Source: Mucilaginibacter sp. cycad4
Lineage (GTDB): Bacteria > Bacteroidota > Bacteroidia > Sphingobacteriales > Sphingobacteriaceae
Direction of reading: 5' to 3'
Assembly (NCBI RefSeq): GCF_034263275.1
Contig: NZ_CP139559.1
Location: forward strand, 3,844,001-3,908,000
Length of the DNA: 64,000 bases
The notes beneath the pieces are model-generated. The model did not search any database, was not told the origin of the DNA, and worked only from the letters and a program-made list of their open reading frames with translations. This document shows positions 1 through 8,566 of this stretch, piece by piece. Position 1 is the stretch's first letter. Each line of letters opens with the position of its first letter. Both the position numbers and the translations under genes were made by a program.

Positions 1-840
1 ACATTCATATACCAGTCTCAGTTTTCCGTTTGGATACTGTGAGGTAGTTGGATATAAAAAGATACCGCCTTTAATCAGGTTACGATGAATATCCGCAATC
101 ATTGATCCGGTATACCTTGAAGTATACGGTCGGCTGGTAGTCACATCTTCAACCTGGCAATATTTAATGTATTTTTTTACCCCCAATGGGAAATGGGTAT
201 AATACCCTTCATTTATTGAATAGATATAGCCATCCTTAGGCATTCTAATATCGGGGTGCGACAAGCAAAACTCCCCTATCGATGGGTCGAGCGTAAAACC
301 GTTAACCCCTTTGCCTGTGGTATATACCATCATGGTTGATGAACCATAGATCACATAACCTGCTGCAACCTGCTCAGTTCCTTTCTGCAGCACATCTTCA
401 AGATTGGCGGTACCTTGGTTAGATTTACGGCGATAAATAGAAAATATGGTACCCACACTTACATTTACATCAATATTTGACGAGCCATCCAGCGGATCAA
501 TAGCCACAATATATTTGGCATGTTTTGAGATCTCTGATTCAATCAGGATATGCTCGTCATTTTCTTCAGAGGCAACAACACAGCACTCACCTCCGCTGCG
601 TAACGCCGAAATGAATTGCTCATTGGCATAAACATCCATCTTTTTCTGCCGTTCACCATGCGAATTTACCGAGTCGGTTTCGCCGATGATATCAATAAGC
701 CCGGCTTTGCTGATCTCGCGGTTTACAATTTTAGCGGCAATACCTATATCCCGTAAAAGCCTTGACAGCTCGCCTTTGGCAAACGGGAAATCTGCCTGTT
801 TCTCTATAATAAATTGTCCTAACGTTTTTACTCTTTTCAT
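1..840 (-). CDS. fbp: Class I fructose-1,6-bisphosphatase, C-terminus cut by window edge
   Basis: Cytoplasmic gluconeogenic enzyme that hydrolyses fructose 1,6-bisphosphate to fructose 6-phosphate. Read from the ATG at 838-840, the frame stays open for 280 codons to the window edge. The start MKRVKTLGQFIIEKQ fits the family. The metal and substrate signature DPLDGSSNIDVNVSVGT begins near residue 115, and the metal-binding acidic stretch ASEEND lies near residues 90-95. The last visible residues, KLRLVYEC, match the motif that precedes the final part of class I enzymes (usual length about 335), so roughly 55 residues lie outside the window. It is divergent from the operon at 1255. Growth on galacturonate, rhamnose or C3 products needs gluconeogenesis, but this is a housekeeping gene and the neighbourhood may be chance. 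Identification is firm. Confidence 0.95.
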   Translation of the reverse strand, partial: MKRVKTLGQFIIEKQADFPFAKGELSRLLRDIGIAAKIVNREISKAGLIDIIGETDSVNSHGERQKKMDVYANEQFISALRSGGECCVVASEENDEHILIESEISKHAKYIVAIDPLDGSSNIDVNVSVGTIFSIYRRKSNQGTANLEDVLQKGTEQVAAGYVIYGSSTMMVYTTGKGVNGFTLDPSIGEFCLSHPDIRMPKDGYIYSINEGYYTHFPLGVKKYIKYCQVEDVTTSRPYTSRYTGSMIADIHRNLIKGGIFLYPTTSQYPNGKLRLVYEC

Positions 841-1254
841 GGAAATGTATATTTATTGATTAACAGAAATATTAAAAAGTACCGGATCTGGCCGGCTGGT
901 TTATAACTATAATGTGGTGATTTAATTAAGGATGAATAAAAGCACTTTTATCTATTCAATAGCTAAAAGTTCGCCCTATCTCCTCATAATCACCTTTTTG
1001 CTAAGTTACCAGGCTTTCATTATCGAACTGTCCCGACCCGTCTCCCTTTATTTTAGTGTTTATTTGCTACCGTTACAGCCTATAAATTCAGTTACAAGCA
1101 TATAATATCATAATAGCTTACCAGCCGGCATCCCATTTGATAATATCGTACAATAATTGGATAACGGTTGGGTAAAAACGGGGAGCGGCATTATCCATCT
1201 TTGTTTTATATCAAAACCAATTAACTAAGGCCTGTTATTATTATATATAAGTAT
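841..1254. other. Divergent intergenic region between fbp and the acid-sugar operon
   Basis: This 414-nt AT-rich stretch has no convincing coding frame, tRNA or strong hairpin. It must hold the promoters for fbp (leftward) and the operon at 1255 (rightward). A weak TAnnTTTG-like box, CATCTTTG, sits at 1196-1203, but the nearest upstream TTG (1168-1170) is about 25 nt away, longer than the usual Bacteroidota spacing. No promoter is called with confidence. No Shine-Dalgarno precedes the ATG at 1255, which is normal for this phylum. Confidence 0.5.
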
Positions 1255-2421
1255 ATGCCGCAAACTGAACATCCTTATCGCGACATCACTATCCGGTTTC
1301 CGGGGCAGGTAATTGTTGGCAAAAATTCGCTTTTGAAGTTAACCGGCGAGGTTGTTAACAGCGGGTATAAATCAGCTTTGATCATTACCATCAGCCCATT
1401 GTTAGGAAAGCTTGAACCGCTTTTAGCTCAGCTTAAAGAAGCGGAAGTTGCTGTTCACATTGATACCTCAATAGTACGGGAACCTTCATTTAAAGATTTT
1501 GAAGACCTGCTTGCATCTGTAAAACATATTGCGGCTGATGTTATAATAGGCATAGGCGGTGGCAGCGTGCTTGACGTAGCCAAACTGATAGCTGCACAGA
1601 TCAATAATGATCAAACCCTGGCAGAGATAACCGGTATTGGCCTGCTTAAAAACCGTACTAAAAAACTGATCTGCGTACCTACAACGGCGGGTACCGGCAG
1701 CGAGGCATCACCTAATGCCATATTGATAGATGATACTGATAATCAGAAAAAAGGTATTATCAGCCCATACCTGGTTCCGGATGCGGTGATCATTGATCCG
1801 GCTTTGATGATCAGTTTGCCGGCAGAGGTTACCGCAGCAACAGGTCTTGATGCCTTGACACATTGCCTTGAAGCTTATACCAACTTATATGCACATCCTT
1901 TTATTGATGTGTATGCGCTTGAGGGGATCAGGCTTATAGCCGCTAATTTGGTTAGAGCGGTAAACGACGGTACTGATGAGGACGCCCGTACACAATTAGC
2001 TATCGGCAGTTTAATGGGTGGCTTCTGTTTAGGCCCTGTTAATACAGCAGCTGTACATGCGCTCTCCTACCCGCTGGGCAGTATGTACCACATTGCCCAT
2101 GGCTTATCAAACGCTTTATTGCTCCCTTTTGTGATGGAGTATAACATCCCGGCGGCGCCGGAACGATATGCTGCTGTTGCCCGCGCATTAGGTTGCAACA
2201 GCAGTATCAATGATTTTGAAACAGCTCATGCCGGTGTTGAAAAGATCAGGCAGCTGATCAGTGAGTGCAGGATCCCGGCAAGTTTAAAAGAAATAAACAT
2301 AGATAAAAACACCATACCGCAGATGGCTGCTGATGCCATGAAAATTACCCGGCTGCTTAAAAATAACCCGCGACCGATAACCATAGATGATGCTGTTAAC
2401 ATTTACGAGGCTGCTTATTAA
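1255..2421 (+). CDS. Iron-containing (group III) alcohol dehydrogenase
   Basis: A 388-residue NAD(P)-dependent dehydrogenase of the Fe-ADH family, which interconverts alcohols and aldehydes or ketones in the cytoplasm. The N-terminal dinucleotide domain shows GGGSVLD at 101-107 and TTAGTGSE at 143-150. The expected metal ligands are all present: D199 and H203 in GLDALTH, H268 in VHALSYPLG and H282 in HIAHG, with the usual 14-residue step between the last two. Length is typical and no signal peptide is seen. It is the first gene of a seven-gene operon, with a 9-nt gap to the DapA-family gene. The context (aldolase, acid-sugar kinase, PdxA2) suggests it handles an aldehyde or a hydroxy-acid intermediate. 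The family also includes lactaldehyde reductase and 4-hydroxybutyrate dehydrogenase, so the substrate cannot be read from sequence. Confidence 0.9.
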   Translation: MPQTEHPYRDITIRFPGQVIVGKNSLLKLTGEVVNSGYKSALIITISPLLGKLEPLLAQLKEAEVAVHIDTSIVREPSFKDFEDLLASVKHIAADVIIGIGGGSVLDVAKLIAAQINNDQTLAEITGIGLLKNRTKKLICVPTTAGTGSEASPNAILIDDTDNQKKGIISPYLVPDAVIIDPALMISLPAEVTAATGLDALTHCLEAYTNLYAHPFIDVYALEGIRLIAANLVRAVNDGTDEDARTQLAIGSLMGGFCLGPVNTAAVHALSYPLGSMYHIAHGLSNALLLPFVMEYNIPAAPERYAAVARALGCNSSINDFETAHAGVEKIRQLISECRIPASLKEINIDKNTIPQMAADAMKITRLLKNNPRPITIDDAVNIYEAAY

Positions 2422-2430
2422 TACATACTA

Positions 2431-3363
2431 ATGAAACTAAAAAAGAAATATAATGGCCTGGTAGTGCCATCAATTACCCCACTTACCGACAACTACAAGC
2501 TTGACCACGAAGCGGTTGAAAAAATATTCGATAGCATCTTCAACTACGGTGGTGTACCTTTTATACTCGGTACTACCGGCGAGTCAGCCTCATTACCAAA
2601 CGAGCTCAAGCTTGATTTTATTAAACTTGCTGCTTCAATAAGGCAACCCGGCAGGCTGCTTTACGCAGGTATCTCATCCAATTGCCTGTCAGATTCTATC
2701 GAACTGGCAAAACGCTGTGCCGATGAAGGCATTGATGTTGCCGTAGCCCACCTCCCGGCGTACTTTACATTAACCGAGTATGAGATAACAACATACTTTG
2801 AAACGCTGGCCAACGAAATTCCTATCCCGCTTATAGTTTATAATATTCCGGCTACTACCAATGTATCCATCAACTTAAACCTGCTTGATGAGTTAAGCCA
2901 CCATAATAATATCGTAGGCACCAAGGACTCCGAACGAAATCATGACCGTTTAAAAGATTCGCTCAAATTATGGGCCGGCAGGGCCGATTTTAGCCACTTT
3001 TTGGGCTGGGGCGCACAATCTGCCCATGCTTTATTTACAGGAAGCGACGGCCTGGTGCCAAGCACAGGAAATCTGTTCCCAGATATTTATTACAAAATGA
3101 TAGTAGCGGCCGATAACAATGACGAAGCTGCCGCCCTGCAACTACAAAGACACTCCAATTTGGTTGGGGATATTTACCAGGGCAAGCGCCTGCTGGGCGA
3201 ATCGTTGGCAGCATTAAAATCGCTGATGCAAAGCGCCGGGTTATGCCGCCCGTACATGATGCCGCCTTTGTTAAAAGTTAGTGATGCTGAAGCGGCTGAC
3301 CTGCAAAAGAAACTGCAAAGCATGCTTAATGTTGAAAACCTTAGTTTACCGATATATCAATGA
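2431..3363 (+). CDS. DapA-family class I aldolase/dehydratase
   Basis: A 310-residue TIM-barrel Schiff-base lyase of the dihydrodipicolinate synthase / N-acetylneuraminate lyase family. Members cleave, condense or dehydrate 2-keto acids. The key features are present: GTTGES at 47-52, the proton-relay tyrosine Y137 in VYNIP, and the Schiff-base lysine K165 in IVGTKDSE. It is unlikely to be the lysine-biosynthetic DapA, because it sits inside a catabolic operon and its C-terminal half departs from DapA. A 2-keto-3-deoxy acid aldolase or dehydratase is the more likely role. Its TGA overlaps the ATG of the PdxA2 gene by 4 nt (3360-3363), which suggests translational coupling. The substrate is unknown. 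Confidence 0.87.
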   Translation: MKLKKKYNGLVVPSITPLTDNYKLDHEAVEKIFDSIFNYGGVPFILGTTGESASLPNELKLDFIKLAASIRQPGRLLYAGISSNCLSDSIELAKRCADEGIDVAVAHLPAYFTLTEYEITTYFETLANEIPIPLIVYNIPATTNVSINLNLLDELSHHNNIVGTKDSERNHDRLKDSLKLWAGRADFSHFLGWGAQSAHALFTGSDGLVPSTGNLFPDIYYKMIVAADNNDEAAALQLQRHSNLVGDIYQGKRLLGESLAALKSLMQSAGLCRPYMMPPLLKVSDAEAADLQKKLQSMLNVENLSLPIYQ

Positions 3364-4400
3364 CAGCCGACAGACCGATTATAGCCATAACCATGGGCGA
3401 TCCGGCCAGTATTGGCCCTGAGATTGCTGTTAAAGCCCTACTTACCGAAAGGCTGTTTGAGATTTGCCGCCCGGTGATTATCGGTGATACGGGCGTTTTT
3501 TTTGACATCGTGAAACGCCTGGGCCTAAACGCCACTATCAATTCTATCAAAGATATCCGTAATGCGCGTTTTATTTTCGGCAAGCCGGATGTATTTGATC
3601 TGCAAAATGTAGATATGGAACAACTTCGTTTTGGTGAGATCTCGGCTATGGCGGGCAACGCTTCGTTTGAGACGGTAAAAAAAGCGATTGAACTTGCACT
3701 TGACGGTGAAGTTGACGCAACCGTAACCGGCCCTATCAACAAAAAATCCATCAACGAGGCTGGTCACCACTTTGCCGGGCATACCGAAATTTACGCCCAT
3801 TACACCGGCACAAAAAAATATGCCATGCTGCTGGTTGAGCACAACATGAAGGTGATCCACGTATCAACCCATGTATCATTACGACAAGCTTGTGACTTGG
3901 TTAAAAAAGAACGCATCATTGAGGTAATTGAATTGCTGCAAGACGGCCTTATTTCTTTAGGCGAGAAAAACCTGAAGATTGGAGTAGCCGGGCTTAACCC
4001 CCATGCGGGTGATTCGGGTTTGTTTGGTACCGAAGATGACCAGGAAATCCTCCCCGCAGTACAGGAAGCTTTTAAATCAGGTTACGATGTAGAGGGTCCC
4101 GTACCTGCCGATACTTTGTTTTCAAAAGCATCAACCGGGTATTATGGCGGTGTGGTAGCGATGTATCACGACCAGGGGCACATCCCTTTTAAACTCACCG
4201 GCTTTAAATGGAACGCCGAAAAGCAGCAGATGGACAGCGTAAAAGGCGTCAACATTACTATGGGACTACCTATCATCCGCACTTCGGTTGATCACGGAAC
4301 AGCTTTTGAAATTGCAGGTAAAGGCGTTGCCAGCAGCGATGCCATGATACTGGCAATCGAATCGGCGGCGCAATTGAGCAAAAACAGGATAAAAGTATAA
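3360..4400 (+). CDS. pdxA2: PdxA2-type 4-phospho-(D-threonate/D-erythronate) dehydrogenase
   Basis: A 346-residue member of the PdxA family: metal-dependent NAD enzymes that oxidise a 4-phosphorylated hydroxy acid, which then decarboxylates. Family hallmarks are ITMGDPASIGPE near the N-terminus, GHTEIYAH (first metal His), GLNPHAGDSG (second) and YHDQGHIPFK (third), then SVDHGTAFEIAGKG. Biosynthetic PdxA makes vitamin B6. The adjoining DUF1537 kinase instead marks the PdxA2 branch described for D-threonate/D-erythronate catabolism, where the kinase makes the 4-phosphate and PdxA2 yields dihydroxyacetone phosphate and CO2. It is cytoplasmic, overlaps the upstream gene by 4 nt and lies 5 nt before the kinase gene. 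The family call is firm; the branch is inferred from context. Confidence 0.85.
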   Translation: MTADRPIIAITMGDPASIGPEIAVKALLTERLFEICRPVIIGDTGVFFDIVKRLGLNATINSIKDIRNARFIFGKPDVFDLQNVDMEQLRFGEISAMAGNASFETVKKAIELALDGEVDATVTGPINKKSINEAGHHFAGHTEIYAHYTGTKKYAMLLVEHNMKVIHVSTHVSLRQACDLVKKERIIEVIELLQDGLISLGEKNLKIGVAGLNPHAGDSGLFGTEDDQEILPAVQEAFKSGYDVEGPVPADTLFSKASTGYYGGVVAMYHDQGHIPFKLTGFKWNAEKQQMDSVKGVNITMGLPIIRTSVDHGTAFEIAGKGVASSDAMILAIESAAQLSKNRIKV

Positions 4401-4405
4401 GCTAT

Positions 4406-5572
4406 ATGATCGCTGTAATTGCAGATGATTTAACAGGGGCCGCCGAACTGGCGGGCATTGGCCTTAACCACGGTTTAAGAACCGAGGTTAGCACCACTGT
4501 TGATGAATACTGTGATGTCGAGCTGCTTGTTATTGCTACCGACACGCGTTCGCTTTCGACAGCCGGCGCAAAGGAGATCGTTTATGATCTTACTGTACAG
4601 TTACAGCAACTAAAACCAAGATTTATTTTCAAGAAGATAGATTCGGTTTTAAGAGGGCATATTATTGAGGAGCTGCAAAGCCAGCTTACTGCATCGGGTT
4701 TAAAAAGGGCACTGATTGTGCCCGGCAATCCCCATCACTCAAAAAAACTCATCGGCGATACGTTTTATTACAACGAAGAGCCAATCCACCTGAGTGATTT
4801 CGCCAATGACCCAACTTTCCCGGCTTTAAGCTCAAATATTATTGAATTATTAAGAGCCGATGAAAAGATCCAATTGATTAAAAAAGGTGAAAAACTGCCA
4901 TCAACAGGAATTATCATAGGAGCGGCCAGTGACGAGGACGACCTTAAATATTGGATAAGAAAAACAGACAGCGAAACCCTTTTAGCAGGATCGGCTAACT
5001 TGTTTACCTGCTTGCTTGAACATTTAACCAAACAACAAACAATTGAAACATTAAACCCCGAAGCCACCGGCAGACGCTTGTTTGTATTTGGCAGTACATT
5101 TTACCAGGGAAAGCTAAACCTGAATGATGGCAGACATAATGATATCCCAGTTCATTATGTACCGGCAGCAACCATCTGTGCAGAAACCAGCGCCGATAAT
5201 GTGCATGGCCTTTTTGCCAGCCATGTAGCTTCCAGTATTATAGCCGGTAACAATGCCATCATTGCCATAAACCCCGATTTTATCAAGGATATTAAAGTGG
5301 ATCCGGTATTGCTGAGCCATAAAATGGCAGATATTGTAAAACAGGTTATCGATCACACCTCACTTCACGAATTGCTGATTGAGGGTGGCGCGACCGCCTG
5401 GGCTATACTTGAGCGTTTAAACATCCAAAAATTATATCCCTCAAAACTAATAGCTCCCGGAGTTATTCATATGCGCATAGCGGGCAATAACCAATTATGT
5501 TTAACTTTAAAACCCGGCAGCTACCCCTGGCCTGCCCCCGTTTGGGGAACCAATAATTATACCTGCATATGA
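4406..5572 (+). CDS. DUF1537 four-carbon acid-sugar kinase
   Basis: A 388-residue cytoplasmic kinase of the DUF1537 family (the OtnK/DtnK group), which phosphorylates four-carbon acid sugars such as threonate, erythronate or 3-oxo-tetronate. The N-terminal substrate domain begins IAVIADDLTGAAELAG (residues 2-17), a family signature. KKIDSVLRGHI follows near residue 75, where the arginine and acidic residues bind the sugar acid. The C-terminal nucleotide domain carries the glycine-rich LIEGGATAWAIL. It is slightly shorter than many members (about 420). Pairing with pdxA2 favours D-threonate or D-erythronate kinase over the OtnK/OtnC pathway, as no OtnC or OtnI is seen. Apionate-derived 3-oxo-isoapionate (OiaK) is another substrate known in the family. 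Its stop overlaps the symporter ATG by 4 nt (5569-5572). Confidence 0.88.
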   Translation: MIAVIADDLTGAAELAGIGLNHGLRTEVSTTVDEYCDVELLVIATDTRSLSTAGAKEIVYDLTVQLQQLKPRFIFKKIDSVLRGHIIEELQSQLTASGLKRALIVPGNPHHSKKLIGDTFYYNEEPIHLSDFANDPTFPALSSNIIELLRADEKIQLIKKGEKLPSTGIIIGAASDEDDLKYWIRKTDSETLLAGSANLFTCLLEHLTKQQTIETLNPEATGRRLFVFGSTFYQGKLNLNDGRHNDIPVHYVPAATICAETSADNVHGLFASHVASSIIAGNNAIIAINPDFIKDIKVDPVLLSHKMADIVKQVIDHTSLHELLIEGGATAWAILERLNIQKLYPSKLIAPGVIHMRIAGNNQLCLTLKPGSYPWPAPVWGTNNYTCI

Positions 5573-7134
5573 AACATGAAACCCTGCACCTGGCAGATTA
5601 TATCATCATAGCCCTGGCACTGGCCATTTCATTAACCATCGGTCTCCGGTTTTCAAAAGGACAAAATTCTACCAAAAAATATTTCGTATCGCGCGGCTCG
5701 ATTCCGGCATGGGCCATTGGCATGTCGTTAATGGCAACACTCATCAGCAGTGTAACATTCCTGGCCTATCCCGGCGAAGGGTTTGCATCTAACTGGATCC
5801 TGCTGGTTCAGGGGTTAATGGTACCTATAATCCTGCTCCTGATGGTTTGGTTCATTGTACCGCTTTATCGTGAAGTTATAGGGGTAAGCACGTATGAATA
5901 CTTTGAAAAGCGCTTTGGTTTGTTCGCGAGGTTCTATAGTTCCATAGGTTTTGTATTAACCCATTTTTCAAAAATGGGTACCGTGTTTTTCCTGCTGGCC
6001 CTGGCGCTCTCCAACATGACCAACACCAATACCTTTGTGATCATCTGGATCATTGGTTTTGTGATTGTTGTTATTACCCTTATAGGTGGTATTGAGGCGG
6101 TGATCTGGGCCGATGTGGTACAGGGCTTTTTATTGATCGCCGGCGGTATAGCCTCATTCATCATCCTCATTTGCTCCATCAAAGGCGGCTTCCCCGAGCT
6201 TTGGCACATAGCCAGCGTAAACCACAAAAACAATTTCGGCCCCTACTCCTGGGATTTCAAAAAGCTTACATTCATTGCAATGGCCATTAATGGTGTTTTT
6301 TATGCCATTCAAAAATACGGCACCGATCAAACCATGGTGCAGCGCTACCTTACCGCCAAAACCGATAAAGCGGCCATCAGGGCATCGTTATTAGGGGTAG
6401 CACTTACCGTACCGCTTTGGGCATTGTTCATGTTCATTGGTACCGCTTTGTTTGCCTACTACCAGCAAAATCCTTTGCCTGCAGGTATTAAGGCTGATGC
6501 GGTGTTCCCTTACTTTATCATGAGCAAATTGCCTACCGGTGTTGTGGGGTTGATATTGGCTGCACTGATCTCGGCAGCCATCTCCAGTTTAGGAGCCGAT
6601 CTGAATTGTCTTTCGGCGATTGGCGTAGAGGATTATTACAAAAAGTTCAGGCCCAACAGGCCTGATAAAGAATATTTAAAGGCCGGCAGATGGATAGTGG
6701 TACTGGCAGGCCTGGGCGCAATGGGTATAGCCACCTTATATATGCTTGCCGGTGATGAAGGCGCATTAGGTATTGTGTTTACCCTCTATGCTATATTCTC
6801 CGGCGGTATTGCAGGTATTTTTTTATTGGGCTTATTTAGCAGCAGGGCCAACCGGCAGGGGTTGAATATCGGCATTATTGCCTGTATCATGTTTACCGGT
6901 TACGCCTTTTTAACATCAACCAAAATTGGTTTGGGTGCCGATAAACATATCCTGCTCGATTTGGGTAAATACAATTTCAATCAGCATAAATACATGCTGG
7001 GTGTGTACAGTCATTTGGTGGTGATTGTAGTTGGCTACCTGTCCAGTTTGTTTTTCCCTAAACCCGAGTTAAATAAAAACCTCCTTTTCAGCGGGTGGCT
7101 TGAAGCTAAGCGCGCCGGAAAGCTTACAAAATAA
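5569..7134 (+). CDS. Sodium:solute symporter (SSS family)
   Basis: A 521-residue inner-membrane transporter with about 13 strongly hydrophobic segments. The first spans residues 9-26 (ADYIIIALALAISLTIGL). The family core includes SLMATLISSVTFLAYPGEGF near residue 55 and LISAAISSLGADLNCLSAIGVEDYY near residue 340. These are the unwound-helix and sodium-site regions of sialate, glucose and uronate symporters. Position inside the operon, coupled to the kinase gene, makes it the likely importer for the compound degraded by the upstream enzymes. A 9-nt gap separates it from the secreted esterase gene. The substrate cannot be read from sequence. It differs clearly from the two other SSS proteins in the window. 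Confidence 0.92.
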   Translation: MKHETLHLADYIIIALALAISLTIGLRFSKGQNSTKKYFVSRGSIPAWAIGMSLMATLISSVTFLAYPGEGFASNWILLVQGLMVPIILLLMVWFIVPLYREVIGVSTYEYFEKRFGLFARFYSSIGFVLTHFSKMGTVFFLLALALSNMTNTNTFVIIWIIGFVIVVITLIGGIEAVIWADVVQGFLLIAGGIASFIILICSIKGGFPELWHIASVNHKNNFGPYSWDFKKLTFIAMAINGVFYAIQKYGTDQTMVQRYLTAKTDKAAIRASLLGVALTVPLWALFMFIGTALFAYYQQNPLPAGIKADAVFPYFIMSKLPTGVVGLILAALISAAISSLGADLNCLSAIGVEDYYKKFRPNRPDKEYLKAGRWIVVLAGLGAMGIATLYMLAGDEGALGIVFTLYAIFSGGIAGIFLLGLFSSRANRQGLNIGIIACIMFTGYAFLTSTKIGLGADKHILLDLGKYNFNQHKYMLGVYSHLVVIVVGYLSSLFFPKPELNKNLLFSGWLEAKRAGKLTK

Positions 7135-7143
7135 TTCATCGCA

Positions 7144-8565
7144 ATGAAAAAGTTACTGGCATCAGGCCTTGGTTTGTTCCTGTTCATTTCTTCGCAGGCA
7201 CAGGTAAAACTGGCATCCATTTTTACCGACAACATGGTACTGCAACAGCAAAGCGAAGCCCCAATCTGGGGTTGGGACAAAGCCGGCTCAACAGTTACCG
7301 TCAGCACCTCATGGAATAAGAAAAGCTATAAAACCAAAGTAAATTCAAACGGCAAATGGCTTGCCAAAGTTGCCACCCCGGTTTACGGCGGACCATACAC
7401 TGTAACCATCAGCGACGGCAATACCATCAAATTAAACAACGTACTTATAGGTGAGGTTTGGATTTGCACCGGGCAATCGAATATGGAGATCCCGATGAAG
7501 GGTTACAAAAGTCAGCCTATTAGCGGCTCTGTTGATGCCATACTGAAATCGGCCAACAGTAATATCCATATCTACACAGTACCCCACTCATCGGTAACCG
7601 AAGTCCAGGAAAACAGCAAACCGTCCGAATGGCATGTGGCTTCGCCTGAGTTTGTTTCTAATTTTAGTGCTACAGGTTATTATTTCGGCAGGTTGTTGAA
7701 TGAGATGCTTCACGTGCCTATCGGTTTGATCAGTGATTGTTATGGCGGTTCAAGCGCCGAAGCCTGGATGGACCCTGAAGGATTAAAAGAATTTCCGGAG
7801 ATCAAAGTGCCTGCGAAAACAGATTCGATCAAAGCTGTATCGCGCACACCTACCACCCTGTTCAATGGCATGCTGAACCCGGTGATTGGTTACGGCATCA
7901 AAGGCTGTATCTGGTACCAGGGCGAATCAAATTATGACCGTCCCGACCAATATGAAAAACTATTCCCGGCCATGGTTAAACGCTGGCGCGAGCTTTGGCA
8001 GCAAGGTGATTTCCCTTTTTATTACACGCAGATAGCCCCTTACGATTACACCCAGCTACCACCGTACAATGCAGGAGGAAAATACAATTCGGCCTACCTG
8101 CGCGATGCTCAGCGGAAATCGTTAAAAGTGATACCCAACAGCGGCATGGCCGTATTGCTTGATGTTGGTGAACAGGTTACTATCCACCCCCCGCGTAAAG
8201 AGCCCGTTGGTACGCGGCTGGCCTACCTGGCTTTAGCCCAGACTTACGGCGTTAAAGGATTTGATTATGCAAGTCCGCTATATAAAGAAATGACTGTTGA
8301 CGGTAACCGGGCTACCATCAGGTTTGAGCATGCCGAAAACGGGCTTACCTCATTCACCAGGCCCATCCAAAACTTTGAAGTTGCAGGTAAAGACAAAATG
8401 TTTTACCCGGCGCAGGCCATGATATCTGGCAGTGTAATTATTGTATCTTCACCTTTGGTAAAAGAGCCGGTGGCCGTGCGTTACGCCTTTAAGGATTTTG
8501 TTGTGGGCGATCTGTTCGGCACAAACGGGCTCCCGGTTTCCTCATTCAGAACCGACGATTGGTAA
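7144..8565 (+). CDS. Secreted sialate O-acetylesterase-type SGNH esterase
   Basis: A 473-residue periplasmic or secreted esterase with signal peptide MKKLLASGLGLFLFISSQAQ. Block I holds the nucleophile serine in ICTGQSNMEIPM (near residue 116). GLISDCYGGSSAEAWM supplies the oxyanion glycine, IWYQGESNYDRP is the third block, and DVGEQVTIHPPRK carries the acid/His pair. This matches the SASA / CE20-like group that deacetylates plant glycans in PULs. The name sialate is historical: the neighbourhood is pectin-directed and has no sialic acid genes, so acetyl groups on uronate or rhamnose residues are a better guess. It lies 9 nt after the symporter and 1 nt before the DUF5703 gene. Confidence 0.88.
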   Translation: MKKLLASGLGLFLFISSQAQVKLASIFTDNMVLQQQSEAPIWGWDKAGSTVTVSTSWNKKSYKTKVNSNGKWLAKVATPVYGGPYTVTISDGNTIKLNNVLIGEVWICTGQSNMEIPMKGYKSQPISGSVDAILKSANSNIHIYTVPHSSVTEVQENSKPSEWHVASPEFVSNFSATGYYFGRLLNEMLHVPIGLISDCYGGSSAEAWMDPEGLKEFPEIKVPAKTDSIKAVSRTPTTLFNGMLNPVIGYGIKGCIWYQGESNYDRPDQYEKLFPAMVKRWRELWQQGDFPFYYTQIAPYDYTQLPPYNAGGKYNSAYLRDAQRKSLKVIPNSGMAVLLDVGEQVTIHPPRKEPVGTRLAYLALAQTYGVKGFDYASPLYKEMTVDGNRATIRFEHAENGLTSFTRPIQNFEVAGKDKMFYPAQAMISGSVIIVSSPLVKEPVAVRYAFKDFVVGDLFGTNGLPVSSFRTDDW

Positions 8566-8566
8566 T

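Noticed and set aside
446..631. 61-codon plus-strand frame opposite fbp
   Set aside because: It is the reverse strand of a well-conserved fructose-bisphosphatase and its product resembles nothing.
3360..4400. Vitamin B6 biosynthesis (PdxA)
   Set aside because: The gene is coupled to a DUF1537 kinase and a DapA-family enzyme in a catabolic operon; PdxA2 fits better.
8498..8566. Upstream start of the DUF5703 gene
   Set aside because: It overlaps the esterase by 68 nt and hides a clear signal peptide that begins at 8567.
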